Below, one piece after another: positions 23,529-37,156 of a DNA stretch of 64,000 bases (its first letter is position 1; each line of letters opens with the position of its first letter). Origin of the DNA: Vanilla planifolia (lineage: Eukaryota > Streptophyta > Magnoliopsida > Asparagales > Orchidaceae); the NCBI GenBank assembly GCA_023846275.1, contig CM043871.1:27186569-27250568 (forward strand), read 5' to 3'. The position numbers and the translations under genes are program-made. The notes beneath the pieces were generated by a model. It was not told the DNA's origin, searched no databases, and saw only the letters and a list, made by a program, of their open reading frames with translations.

Positions 23529-26500
23529 TCAAGCTTCTCCATCGCTTCCACCAACATGGGTTTCATTGTTCACCCAATAATGGCTTCCATCGGGACCTGA
23601 CACTTTGAACCTGTTCAGGATTCGCAAATTAAAAAACTACTGAGAACCATTGAGGAGCATCATGAGCTTTAAACAAGTATGCTGGGGAGATAAGAACTCG
23701 TAAGTAAGAACTATTCTTTAGAACATACCTTTCGAGAATGAATTTTCCTTCCTTGTACTTCTGGTTCTTTTCATATGCTGCCTCCTGAAGTAAACCAACA
23801 AGGTCATGAAAAGCCATGAAGACTGCGAGAAAATTGCAACATCATTTCCTTACATATTTCCACCCCACATTGGACCCACAGCCAACACAGAAAATGTCAG
23901 AAACAGTGTGCATCCCTGTCATCATCATACGATCCTCCTTTTGTCCGATCATTATGTTTACCCTAGCATTCAGTAGTGGAAAGATTAATAAGATTCTAAG
24001 TATAAATTTAGAGCCACATTGCAGATTCAATAGGGTAACTACAACTGGAGTATGAGAATAAAATGTAGAATGACACATCTTTAGTCAGGAATTAAGTTGT
24101 CTAAGTTTTCAGGAGGGAATTACAAGAACAAATCAATATCAGACTCTCAATTCTCATCTTAGAGGAATCAATGAAAGGTCGGCCAACCCCCTTATGCCAG
24201 TTGCTACCCCTCCAACGTCTGCACGTGGGAAAAAAGGAGCATGTCTGCATCTCCTCGACCGATTTATTTCATCAAAATGTCTACCACAAGCACACACTCG
24301 TTTGGCCCTTCACTAAATCTACTTCGATGCTTATTTCAAATGTTTACAAAAGTAGGTGCTCCAAATGTTGTCGCTTGGGAAGGTGGTCTTGGAAGATCAA
24401 ATTACAGCCAAGGTTTGGTATTTTTCATTAAACTATCGTCAATGGTCTTGTCCCTGCTCTATATGCTCATGGGCTTGCAGCCAAACTGGGTCTTTGAAAG
24501 GAGTCCTTTGCCATTGAAGATTTGCCATCAATATTTATGAGGAGATAAAAAAGTTGGGCATCCCAACCATAGTGGCTGGCTCAATCCAGGAGCTAGTCGT
24601 GGGTTTGACTTGCCATGTGGATAAAAATATGGATCGTTGGTGAAACAAGCAGTAGGGTAATCTTTGTGGAATTGTGGCAAGCAGATTTTTTATGATGTCA
24701 TGCACAACAAAAGAATGTTTCTAAAATTTTATTTTTGCTACATTCCTTCAGAAGATAATAGCTGTTGTAACTGAAGTGATAATTATTACTAGGGTAATCT
24801 TACATTGAAAAAACAATTTCTCCACAAGTAATAACCCCCTTATTAAAAAAAAATACCCCATCCAAAAGGAAACGACGACCCTCCTGCTTTTCACAGCCTT
24901 CATACTCATATGTGACATCCAATTTTAACAACAATTTTTTGAACTTGCATTTTCTTCCTTTCATATCCTCCTTGTTTTTTGATATATTGCATTCCCTTTG
25001 TACAACCCAATTGCCTTCATTCACCTACTGCTTGCTCTAGAGATCATTTCAGATTTTTGATAATAATGTTTACTCAAATCAAAAGTTTGTTTCCAATTCA
25101 CCTTACAACAAATGTAATTTTTAACATCTTGCCTGCCCATGATCTGTCTAATCTTCAACAATCTCCTTCCCTTCTCTATGGGTCTCGTTTTTTAATTTTT
25201 TAGCAGCATATTTCACTTGGTGATTTCCCTCGATGATTCAATTACATAACCTCCAACTGCCACAATACTCAAAAGGTTCTCAACCTTGGCTTTCATTCTT
25301 CCTATTCTCGTCTTAGCTAAAACAACCCTTTCCATTGAGCTTGTAGATCCCATAATGCTAAACTAGATTTACAACATCTACACAGTCATCAAACCTCCTA
25401 CCAGTTGAAGGATTGCTCTAAATTGTTAGTGCAACAATCATCAATGCTTACATAGTTGTTTGTTTAAGCTCCAAGGTACATGAACAAAATACGAACCCTA
25501 AGCTATGCAAATTGAAGGCTAAATCAAATCTAATTTATTACAATTTGCCTACAATTAGCTTCCCTCCTTTTCCAAGCTACTTAAGCTTCCTGTCGTTTGT
25601 TTGATATGTCAAGCAATATATGAATGAGTTTCCACTATGCATTGATTTTAATGCCTTACCCTTATCTTAGCTTTGCACTCAAGTATGGGTATGTTCGAAG
25701 CATTTGGATATCATGACCATAAAAACATTAAAATCTTTATTTATATTATATACATAGGTTGCATGGTACTAAGTTTATAATGTTCGTTGAGCACATGCTC
25801 ATCTTGTCGATGAGTTGATTATTATCATACCATGATTAACCAAAGCCAGCTTCTATTTCTATGATTGATAATTTTCAAATCTTAATGATTGTTTTCATGA
25901 TGCTCCAAAGTGATATCTAAAAGCTTCAATTTCCTCCATTGTTTGTGCAACCCCTAACTGCAATAGATATGGTTCATCTCGACCTTTGAAACATATTCAA
26001 ACACACACCTAGACTGAACAAAACAAACAAATCTAATTAAGTCCTTGGGCTTTTGTAATAATGAAGCTAGACAATAACACTCGCTCAATTCATATAGGAT
26101 CACAACTCTATTTCCATTTCCTACTCTCATCATGCTTGTGATTGTCAAAAGATAAATAATCACTTTGACACTAAATCTTGAGCACATAGTAGAGATTTTT
26201 CAAATATTCTTGAGAAGTAAGATTCATTCTTCAAAATGTCACCTTATTAGTACCAAATGAATTAACTATGGAGTCCTTTTATCTCCATCAAACTTGTTCC
26301 GAACACATGTCTATAGGTTATGCCATAGATCAAGATAGCTTACTGCATTGTAAGTTATCTAACCTTGAATTGTTTTTGTTCACTTCTTTGTTCACTATCA
26401 AGCAAGAAGACAAATGTGCTACTACACATTAAAATAATAAACAACAAAGTGAAAGAACAAGAAAAAAGTAGACGAATCATCATAGGAACACATGAATTGA

Positions 26501-29500
26501 AAAATGAGAAACTTACTAATTCCATCAAGGGGAGACTAAGACATAATGGACATGATTGCACAAAACACAACCTTAGAACACCCACCTCATGATAAGAGAT
26601 TCTACTTAGTATTGAATGAAGCATTGAAAAAAGAAGGATTGTAAAAGTAAAAGAATGATGTGGAACAACACAACTCAAGAACAGGAGGAAGGCATAACCA
26701 CCATTTGATTGATGGATGAGGTAAAACTCTACTTAAAAAAAATCAACCGAAATCATTCAAGATACCATGCAAAGCAAAAATGTTTTGATAAAGGCATTCT
26801 TCAATAATATCATTATGACTAAGGTCGAGCACAATCACATTATCAAACCATACATGATAAGTAGTGGACCAGTGAGCCATGCCTTGGCTAACTTGGAAAA
26901 CTTAATGTCTTAATAACTTTAAAATCCGCTTAGCAAATTATCTTATTGCAATAATTCTTGCCAACATGTCAAGCAAACCCCTCTACTGAAAAAATGAACC
27001 AAAAAAGCATTCCCATCGCAAGGTTCTATTCTTGAATTGGTGCTCTTTGAAGCCTTTTCTATGATAGGACCACAAGAAAAGATATGCTATTTTAGAGGAA
27101 CATCCAGCATGCCCCAATGATCCAAAGTTACCATAGTATTAATTGAACCATTGAGAGCTTTGATTTTCATTGAAAGTTATTATTGTTACATATGGACCAT
27201 AAAAGAGCTTTATGGTGAAGAAGATGCAAAACTAATTGAGTTTTTGGATGATGAGGTTGCCGTTGTTGAATAAATAAATGATCAGACATGAGGACATTGT
27301 GGCATGAGCACAAGACAGAAGCAACATTACAAGAAAATTATATTGTTCAGGTGCACATCTAAAAAATTTTAAACATTCACCAAACTAGAGCTTACAATTG
27401 TTATAGGATCCCAGCTAATGCATTTGTTGGGCTTCAAAATCTGGTTGTCAATTGTCAACGTATAAGCAGCACCAAATTCATGACAATAATTGAACAATTA
27501 TATGTTTTTCTTGTTGTATAAGCACACAACTATAGAAGTGTATGAAAGCTTCTTAAACTTCCATGGGCACTGCATGTAGAAATTTTAACAATGCCTTGCT
27601 TAGTATTATTCAAGGTGATTTCACAATTCTACCTTATACAGGCACATAGTATCACCAATGCATTTGAAAGCATCTTTATAGTGACATTCAAGCTACTTGT
27701 GTTCTCAAGGCCAAGAAAGAGAAAGAGGAACTTACACCTTATTGAATAGGTAAGCCTTCCCATGCCTGGAATGAAAAGCCTGCAAAATAGAACTAATTTT
27801 GTCAATCACCCTCTAAAACTAAAATTCATATGCAACAATCATGTTCTGTTTGAAGATTTAATATTATAGTCCTACAAAAGATTCAGGAAGAAGTGATATT
27901 TCTAGTATGAAGTTAAAAATAAGCCTGCTAATTTCAAGTATAATAAAAGGCAAAAGTAATATGGAACACTCTAAATGCTCAAGTCTAGCAGCTGCACTTT
28001 GATTTCTGCATACATGAATTCTAACAGTCAAGTAATGAAAATTACTAAGCTTGCGAACTTCACTTCAGCACACAGAAAAACAGATTAGTTAATTTTATAA
28101 GACATGAAGTGGTTTTTGAAATCTGAAAGATTAGGAAACCCTGTGTAGGACATAACTCTATAAACTAGCACATTAGTCTATGTAGAAACCCAAAAGATAT
28201 AGGACAAAGCACAAAAACCTAGACTTAAAAATTTTTGGCATAAAACAAAAAGGAAAGAGTCATGAAAAGGAGAAAACAAGATGAAATAAGATAGAACATC
28301 ACGAGAAGTCATAAAACAGATAAAAAGGATGCTTTCTAAGAAGAATTTAAACCCACAATTAAAAATTCTAAACACTAACAATACTAAGAAGTATCCCCTT
28401 TTTCTATAGAAAAAGATTTCTAATGCGACCTAAAAGCAACAGCATTTTTCTACGACTAATAACCATACCTAAAACATAAGATACTTTAGTAAAATCCCAA
28501 AATTATCCCTGAAAAAACCTGTCCATTTCTGAATATAATGCATAATCGAGGCAATTCATATCAATAAAAAAACATAATATGACCCAGTATAGCTGCAGAT
28601 AAAATAAAACGATCACTACCATATTGGTTAAATAGGATGCACGAGTCCTTGTCAGCTCTCATAAAAGACAAGTGCTCAAAAAAAAAAACCCTAGACACAT
28701 GAACCCATACTCGATACATCTGAATACATAGCAAATTCTCTAATTGTTTTTCTGCACATCACTTTCTTTACACAATTTTTTCTCAGATGATTTTCTTACA
28801 ATAGAAACATCTAATTATAATTCAACTTTGCCCATCTCAATTTAAATAATTGAAACGTTGGGATGACAAATTTCAAAAACATTTTTCACATTGCTTTGAT
28901 AATGCATCAAACAAAGAATCAAAAAAAAAAACCCTAGACACATGAACCCATACTCGATACATCTAAATACATAGCAAATTCTCTAATTGTTTTTCTGCAC
29001 ATCACTTTCTTTACACAATTTTTTCTCAGATGATTTTCTTACAATAGAAACATCTAACTATAATTCAACTTTGCCCATCTCAATTTAAATAATTGAAACG
29101 TTGGGATGACAAATTTCATAAACATTTTTCACATTGCTTTGATAATGCATCAAACAAAGAAAGTTCTCTCTAATAAATGTTGCAATTTGCACGATAACAA
29201 CAACAAAGTTCTCAAAGGAATTCTAGAAACAAAATATTATAATCTTCTTGAATATGGCATACTTGTGCCATAATTGAACCCAATAAAATAACCCAACCCT
29301 AAAATTGGGTTTTTTGCTAAGTTTATAAAAGACCATCAAAACAATTGGTTGAACTCAAGACACACCAAATGAAGAAAATTATTTTCCAATCAAGAAAAAA
29401 ATAAATTCATTTAACATTGGCTTGTATTTTTAAAATTTGTCAAATTGACCTTATTCGATGCAATTTTAAATTCTCACATCTAAAATTGGTCCCACAATTG

Positions 29501-32500
29501 CATGTTAGGTTATGCACAAACAATACTGCATGTCAAGCTATAACTAGGTGTCATTTATTGTGTAAAAACCAAACAAAGCTGAATAAAGCAAATGGAGAAC
29601 TTCAAACAAAAACATTCCAATGTATGAAAGCTCTCGCATATGTTGGCCTAAGAAAGATTCAAATCCGATCTTTTGCACATAGCCCTTTATAGGCTTTGCA
29701 TGAAGATTTTTTTGTTATATGGTCTTAAAAAGCTGGATTTAATTTATGGAACAAACTCCTATTACCTCTAGTACAGTATGTCGTTCTCAAATAAAATCTG
29801 AAATGTAAACCAATTGACACTAAATATGGTTTACTAATCAATGTTAATAGCTTTAATTTCAAATGGCAAATGCAGTATGTTCAACATTTCTAGTTAATTA
29901 GCTAGTTATATTATTAATTCAGTACAAAGTTCAAGTAGACTTAAAAAAGTAACATTTTTCAAAAGACCTTCTTTTTCCTTGTATTTTGATCTTCCTCATC
30001 TAACCAAATCAAACAATGATCTTCACATATATTACTCAAATTTTAATTATACAATGATCTTCATTCTAAAGGCTTTACTACTGTATGGAACAGTGGTAGA
30101 ATTCTTATAGCAAGTTTTGCTTGGATAAATGGAACTTTTTTTGCTGCATATATCTTTTTTTTGTTTTTTGAATAAGTCAAATGGTTGTGATTTTAGAAAA
30201 ATTCAAAATAAGGCTTTTTAAGCATCATTACATATACAAAATCCATATAGTTTGAGTAGCCTATAAAAATCCATGAAAACAAACTAATGTTAGCTTTATT
30301 ACTATACACGTTTGTATGTACAGATAGATATTGTACACATTGAACACAAGAATAAAGACCACCGATGATCAGGAAATCTATTATAAGTCTAGACCCAAAA
30401 GAATGATTGGAGAATTAAAAAAAGGGTCATTTGTCCTCACGCATGTGTGGGTGCATACAGGCATCCACATCCCTTCGCAATAACATGGGTCACGTGCACA
30501 ACAAGTAACCAATAGGTGTACCAACCCCCGCACACGTGGGAGCACGCTGGGGGTTGGTAGCCACGTGCGCCATGCACATAGTAAGTACCACCTACAACGC
30601 ATGCAAAATCTGCGTGCGCTCAACATCGAGGTCACACAAAATCCGGGCCATCCACACACAGGCCCTAGTGCCAGGCAATTTAAAATTTGCAAAATTACGA
30701 ATTCTAGTCAAAGGTTATATGTGTTTTTTGTTAATTAAAATATCATATTTTTTGTAATAAAATATTATATCTAATTCTTATATAAAAAAGTAAGAATAAT
30801 AAATGAAACAATACAAGCTCCTCAAAATATTCAATTTTCTTATGACAAAAGCTCTATTCATTTTCTTTCTTTCTTAATCTCTCTTCATTTCTCACGCTTT
30901 AACTTCCGTTGTTGTGACTCTAACAAAGTCTACTATCAAGAACTCGATGCGAGAACACCTCGCAGACAGATCAAACAACCTTAGTTTATCTTTTGTTTTC
31001 TTAAAGCAAAATATTATAAATTAACAAAGAGTTGGAAAGACATCAAGCATAGGAAAATTAAGTATTAATAATGCAATCAATAATAATAAAAACCATAGTC
31101 TTAACTTTTTTATAAAAATAATTCATAGGCTCTAATTAATAAAGCACTAAATGAACAAGTTCCTTTGATAGGTAAATCTGGCACCAAGCATCAAAAGTTA
31201 ATCATGGTTTTTTTTCCTTTTGGGTTGATTATAACTCTTAAAACACTAGAGTGAGCAACAACATAATTATGCTTCTCCAAGTCAAAGTAAAGAATTCATC
31301 TTAATGAATATAAGCATTTCAAAAATGAGGAAACTATAGTCACAATCAGTCTATAACTTCTGTTTAATTTTGACCATAAATCATATACTAACTCATTCAA
31401 TTAGCAACTCCTACAAGGGTGTGACATTGAAATTGTGTCACAACAAGTGGCATGAACATGTTCATTAACTAAACTGACTCTTAGAAGTTAGTAGCAACTC
31501 CAAATCATAAAAAAGAAGTTTCTATCCATTTTGATCAAAACAAAGATAAGGTTCTAACACTTTAATACCAATTAAGTAAATTGACAGAAATTCCATGGCT
31601 ATATTTGGGCTTCATATTTTCCATATTGTAGTTTGCATATTTCAAAAGGATACATGCATTGTTTAAAACTCAAGCAAGCCAACCTATCAATTAGTTTTCA
31701 CTTCCTAGTCTATCCAATATTATAGAGAATCATAAATTAAACATAAGTTGCCAGCTTCAAAAATGAAGAATTAGACATTTTGCCCTAGACAAAATTTTCT
31801 CAACCTTGACCTCAAGTGAAAACTTAAATGCACACATCAAATCCATCAAAGTCATTCCAAATTCTTGAGACCTTTGAAATAGAAATTTGCTCTTGGGTAC
31901 ATCCAAGGCATGTCTCAACTGATTTCATGATATTTTAATCATTAAAAATTGAATCCGAAGTAGAATTTTCTCTCCTCTAACTCTCTCATTCTCTTATATT
32001 TGTCCTCCATTCTTCTCCATAATAGAATTCCAAAAAAGAAAACCTATGCCACAATAGTGAGCTACAAATCATTAATCGATCTAAAAAGTTATTCACGTAA
32101 TTTAAAAAAAATTATTCAACCTTGGGTCCCTCTTCCCCACATCAATTATTATGTTGTCGAAGGATTACTAATGGTGTTGTTCATTGGTTGTATTGTATGC
32201 CTATGTAGATGTAACAAATGATGCAATTGGCGTTCATTTTTGTTATCTGTTGTGATCTTGCATTTGCTTTCTAGTAAAATATACATAGAATCAACACATT
32301 AATCAAATTATTCAAGTTAATTTAATGAAGTTGAATTATGACTTGTCAGCAAGGCCTTCAAATCCGTTTGGAACTACCGACCAATTCTTTTTCTAGCACA
32401 AATGCATTTATGAGAATCTCAAGAAGTGAACAATAGAAATGTTGCAAGCATTCCTTGCCATGCAACTACTAATGAATAGATCAAATCCTCATTGTTCCTT

Positions 32501-35500
32501 TGAGGCAATAGTCTTATTACCCACAAAAATTGTTGCAACATTGTCAATATTTTACAAGATAGTTGAAACCAACATGACAATTAAAGTTGTATAACCTATT
32601 GTTTGTGTCAATTGGTAGTCAAAAAAGGTAAAGACAAAAGACAAAAGGATCCAAAGAAGTACAAAGAAAGAATTCCTATGAGCTGCAAAATGATTTGGTC
32701 ACTTCAAAAGAGAGAGCCAAAACCAATTAGAGAAGATGACAAGGATGGTTTGCCAATGAGACTCTCTATTTGACAACTTATGAGAAAATGAAGGTGAAAT
32801 TCATTGTAATAACTTTTCATGGATTGCACACCAAAGTCTATGGGTTTAACTTTGGGGTTTCACAAATCATGATGGGGAAGAAGGTACCAAAAATTAGCAA
32901 TTCTGGAAGAATACCAAGGTGATTGTCTATAACACTAAGATTGTTTCTAAAACAAGAAAATGGTTGTGCAATAACCTTCAAGACAAAGACTATATTGGAA
33001 TGATGCTATTTAACATGAAAAAAAAAATATTAAATTGATCTCCCTCACTTCCTCCCAACAGGTTGCAAGATCCCAAGTTATCTCATGAAATTTCCCCCAT
33101 TCCATTACCATTACACACATATAGCATTGAGTTCCATACATCATTAAGCATAAAGTTAGCATTCCCCATGTTAAGCGTTATGCCTATTTATTATGATATC
33201 TATCAACTGTTTTGTATGTTGAGATAAAGAAAACAAATGATGTAATCAATATCCATTTTGTTATTTATTTGAATATGTGATATTCTTTCTAGCACAGGAT
33301 CTAGAAGTTAATACCTTAAATAGACTATCCAATTCAATAAAACAATATAATATCCAAAAGAAAATATAACTTTAAATGATCCAATACAACCAAAACAAAT
33401 AAAAGCATAAATTAAAAAACCTAATCCTAATACAATCTCACTTTATCCCTCGTAGCTATCTTCCTCACTTGTCTTTTTCTTTTTATCTCTCTCAAAATAC
33501 TTACCTTCTCCTCCACTCTACCATTGCCAAAATAGTTAACAACCATCAAAACTTTTACTTTCTCTACTGAGGTCAAGTTCATTGTCAATAGTTGTCAAAT
33601 TCAACACCCTCCTTTATTTTCTCGCGTCACCTTGAAATCTTGATAGAACATTGAGAAGACTATCCCCACCAACCGTTTACTTCCTCAATAAGGGTCAAGG
33701 CAGTTGTTTTTCTTTCCTATTGCTCTCGCCATCTTATTTCCAAACCCTAGATGGGTTTCTCTTGGCAACTGAAGCTATTTACAATGGTCACATCACAGCC
33801 TTCACCACTAACTAGGTCATCCTTGTTAGTATAGAATGTTGTTGTTGACGTCAAGATTCTCTAGCATCATCGATCACCGTGAGACCTTCCTCTATTCAAC
33901 TTATGAGTCCAATATTTTACAATAGGATGATTTATTAAATGAAAATATGCTTTAAAAAGTTAATGATGCAGATGATAAACTAAACAATTTGGTGATTCTT
34001 GTTTAATTATTTCTAATTAAATTAGGTGAGATATAAAAATTTCTCTCGATTGACAAGTTAATCAAAATAAGTTAAATCATAAATTTAGTAATTAAAATGA
34101 AATGGTTTCAAATCATTTTATTCAATAATGAATTTTACTTCAATGTCATAGTTAAGTTGTTCACGTAGATTATAGTTTGGGTGGCCTAACGGATTTTGGA
34201 GCTTAGATCATAGCTACGACAACTTGAGATGGGTGACTCTTTTCTACTAGAGGATAAACATACCCTTTATTGTTAAAAGGCTTTTATTTGGTGTTTATGA
34301 TACATTTAATTCAAGTTTTATATGATATTCATGTTATTTTACTTATTATATGTATCACACAATTCCTTGTTCCTTATAATCATTTCTATTGTGCATGTTA
34401 TGGTACTATAAAATAAATTATAAGTAATGTATACTCTTCTCATACTTGTGTAACTCTAATAGTGCAAGAAAATAAGCCATGTTGTGATATTCAATTTACA
34501 CACTGACATTTGGTTCATGCGATACTTTTTTGCATGGTCCAACATATGAATTGTGTAGATATAATATTATTTCAAAATTGTGTTTTATGCCTTGAATTTT
34601 TTAGATGATCCTCATAAGCACATCGTATTTTATAAAATTCAATCTATCCTATTAAATGTTTAGATCATATTGTTAACATCGTTTTTATATTATTATTGCA
34701 TACTTTATTCAAGTGACATGTTTATAGCATATGTAAATGCATGTTATTTGGTTAAATGTATTCTTGTTTTATTAGCATATAGTTCCCTTGTGATTAACTT
34801 TTTCTTTAGTTCTTAGCTACATATCTCTAATTTCCTCGATCAATATACTTTTTGTCAAGTCTTTTTCTAACATCCTCTGTTAGTTATTGTGGCATAACTC
34901 CAATAGTGCATGCATCTTGGTGTATATTTAGTCTCCAATAATTATGGTATTGATTATATATGTTTATTCTTACTACTATTGTGTGTTTGACATTATATTA
35001 ATAATAGTAATTTTGTTGATATTTATACAAGTAATCATATGTGAATGAATGAGATAAGGTTGTGATAGATGTTATAGTGTTAGTAATGAGATGAGATGTT
35101 AGGAAGCGATATGATTAGCTAACATGATTGACACACTCATAGAATGATAACTCTATTGATTCAAGTGGACATTGGCCTTCCTATAATAAGGTAATTATAG
35201 TATACTAACATGACAACAATATTGTTATGTATGTGAAGTTATTAGTTGTGGAGGAAAATGATAACTAGCATGACACTTATGCATATTTGTATATACATGT
35301 TATCCGATGGTTTATTTCCATTCTAACTATCATTTTTCACAAGCTTTCTACATAAGATGACATGTTAAGACTACTTTGTCATATCTATGTCCCATCCTTT
35401 ATCATTTATATATTAGTAGGTGGTTTCATTAATTGATTTATTTTACAAACTCATCTTGTAGTTATAAATTTTATTTCCAAATCCAATAAGTCAATTAAAG

Positions 35501-36271
35501 GATGATCATAACAAAAGTATCACCATTTAATTTGTTGTGTGATAGATATTAAATTCTATAGCTTTATTGGAACAATGTATTGTTGAAGTTAAATATTTAT
35601 CTTTGTTGTTTTAGTTTTGGAAGGGTTAGTTTGCATTTCGATTGGAATAAACCAATTATTTTATTATCTCATGTCTGCATAGTTACATTGTCATTTTTCT
35701 TGCAATACAAAAACTGAAGCCTTTAGCTTTGGCTTTTCATTATAGCCTACTTAAGACTAAAACACTTTATCATCCGCATGTAGTCATGATGAACTGTCTT
35801 CCAGACCAAGGCATGACAGATAAGGAGTCATGAATCATCTTCGAGGTAGTGCAATCCTGTTCAAAACCATAACACAAACCAATAAAAAAAATTCTTTGGA
35901 TCCAATTTGATGCGCCAAGAAAAATCAGTCTATTGTCAAGAAAACTAAATTAATATGAAGAGTTAATTGCAAAATTTTTGGGAAAAATTACACGACTACT
36001 TTCACAGCCATTCATCAGTATTAGTGACAAGTGAATTAAGCCCAAGAAAACTATCTACTAGATGAAGATTCTCACTAACAGCATACCAAAATACGAAAGC
36101 AAAGTACACGAACTTTCGACTTTCCCAATTCATTTGGATTACACAAACAACAACTCCACCACGAACTGGATTTACCTTAGAGATGATTTCTTCGCCGAGG
36201 GCAAGATGGGCCTTGCAGTGCTTGCAGCTGTAGATCTTGCCCTCGAGATGAACCAGAAATATACGACCCAT
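23529..36271 (-). CDS. Yippee-like zinc-binding protein (128 aa, 5 exons)
   Basis: Yippee/Mis18-fold proteins are small eukaryotic zinc-binding proteins. Some relatives act as ubiquitin-ligase substrate or centromere factors, but the plant ones have no firm role. Exons on the - strand are 36271-36176, 27779-27736, 23962-23854, 23784-23729 and 23610-23529, all GT-AG with matching phases, totalling 387 nt with the TGA. The protein starts [19 protein letters not shown], has the two zinc-binding pairs C-K-H-C (residues 16-19) and C-V-G-C ([13 protein letters not shown]), and ends GSDGEA. Length and order match the ~130-residue family. At residues 33-37 the sequence is AFHSRHG where relatives usually have Cys in place of Ser; that residue is not one of the four CxxC zinc ligands. 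Introns 1 (8.4 kb) and 2 (3.8 kb) are large and repeat-filled. The gene looks intact. Confidence 0.92.
24171..24660 (+). pseudogene. Coding-like remnant inside intron 2 of the Yippee-like gene, family not recognised
   Basis: The + strand shows coding-like stretches in shifting frames. An open frame at 24241-24540 includes [20 protein letters not shown]. After a frameshift, codons near 24533-24650 read [17 protein letters not shown] and then [17 protein letters not shown] before a stop. The composition is less AT-biased than the surrounding intron. The frame changes and stops point to a decayed gene copy or retrocopy. I do not recognise the parent family; a pentatricopeptide-like flavour in the first part is too weak to call. 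Confidence 0.35.
28678..29161. repeat. Near-identical tandem duplication, ~243-bp unit (intron 1 of the Yippee-like gene)
   Basis: A block beginning in an A-run followed by CCCTAGACACATGAACCC starts at 28689 and again at 28932. The copies agree nearly base for base, with only about three substitutions (such as TCTGAATAC versus TCTAAATAC), so the duplication is recent. It lies in intronic DNA with no coding capacity. Confidence 0.85.
29162..30489. other. Intron 1 of the Yippee-like gene, no internal gene
   Basis: AT-rich intronic DNA. The + strand open frame around 29417-29692 has no recognisable domain and no splice partner. Confidence 0.45.
30490..30670. other. GC-rich islet with three CACGTG boxes and a hairpin, in intron 1
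   Basis: In otherwise AT-rich intron DNA, about 30420-30670 is GC-rich. CACGTG occurs at 30491-30496, 30533-30538 and 30562-30567. ACCAACCCCC (30520-30529) pairs perfectly with GGGGGTTGGT (30549-30558) across a 19-nt loop, and the next base pair outward also matches. It might be a decayed transposon end or a regulatory islet; only the structure is certain. Confidence 0.5.
30671..36175. other. Remainder of intron 1 of the Yippee-like gene, repeat-like, no gene
   Basis: About 5.5 kb of AT-rich DNA. A stretch near 32600-33060 is A/G-rich on the + strand and reads like a decayed coding fragment (for example [13 protein letters not shown] words), but stops are frequent and I recognise no family. 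The rest is low-complexity A/T. Confidence 0.4.
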
Positions 36272-37156
36272 CCCGGAAGAAACCCCTAGGGCTTTCGCTT
36301 ATCTAGAGGCAATTCACCGCAACAAAATTGGCGGAGCAAGAAAGGAGAATCAGCTCGCAAAGAGACAAACGGAAGGAAAAATCATACAACAATAGAAGAT
36401 GCAAGATAGGATTTGTCGGTCGGCAACCTACCAGCTTCACTGCTTCTCAAGCTGTGCAGTCATGGAGGACTACGCGTGTACTACGTTTGTTGGGCTTCCG
36501 TCCCAAATTTGGCTTAGAGATGGAAAGATATGCTTTACTTTGAGCTCCTGCTATTGTGAACAAATTATTATGTAATTCTTTAATATGTCATTTTCTCTCA
36601 TAAAAAATAATTCTTATGAATTAAAATATTAACTACCTAATAACACGGTCAATTAAACAATTATTTTTTTTGTAATCAAACCATTAAAAACAAATGAATG
36701 ATAAAAAAAAAAACTAACCAAAGGCCATTTGACAACATATTGGTTGTCTAAAAAAATTATTTTACCAATATTTTTCTTAAATTTTTACCACAAATATTCT
36801 CGCAAGTCATACGTCTAAAAATAAAAAAAATTAAAAAAATAAAAAATTTAAAAATGAAACATTTCTTCAAACGTCATCAAAAAGCTTTTCCTGTATTTCT
36901 TCCTGTAAGAGGTATTCATCATTTAAAGTACGAGAGAGTTACAGAAGAAGGCAGTATTGATTAGAAAGCACAGCAAGTCAGCTTCATCTTTGCAAGAATC
37001 CCTAGCTTGACAGCACATCTTCTTGGCCTTCGCTAAGATGTTGCATATATATATAAATATATCAAGAATTGATGGCGGGGCATCCCAATGCTGGTGGCTG
37101 CATGTTTACTGCTTGTAGACAAAAACAGAGGAAGTAAGCAAACAGGGAATAAAGCT
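36272..37156. other. Intergenic region: 5' flank of the Yippee-like gene and 3' flank of the carrier gene
   Basis: The first ~200 bp next to 36271 are less AT-rich and should contain the 5' UTR and core promoter of the - strand Yippee-like gene. The middle (about 36600-36870) is A/T low-complexity. The end abuts the stop codon of the carrier gene. Both genes read leftward, so this is a head-to-tail spacing of less than 0.9 kb. Confidence 0.5.

Noticed and set aside
25250..26700. Possible antisense copia gag-like remnant in intron 2 of the Yippee-like gene
   Set aside because: Only loose word-level resemblance on the - strand; no diagnostic motif in the right order.
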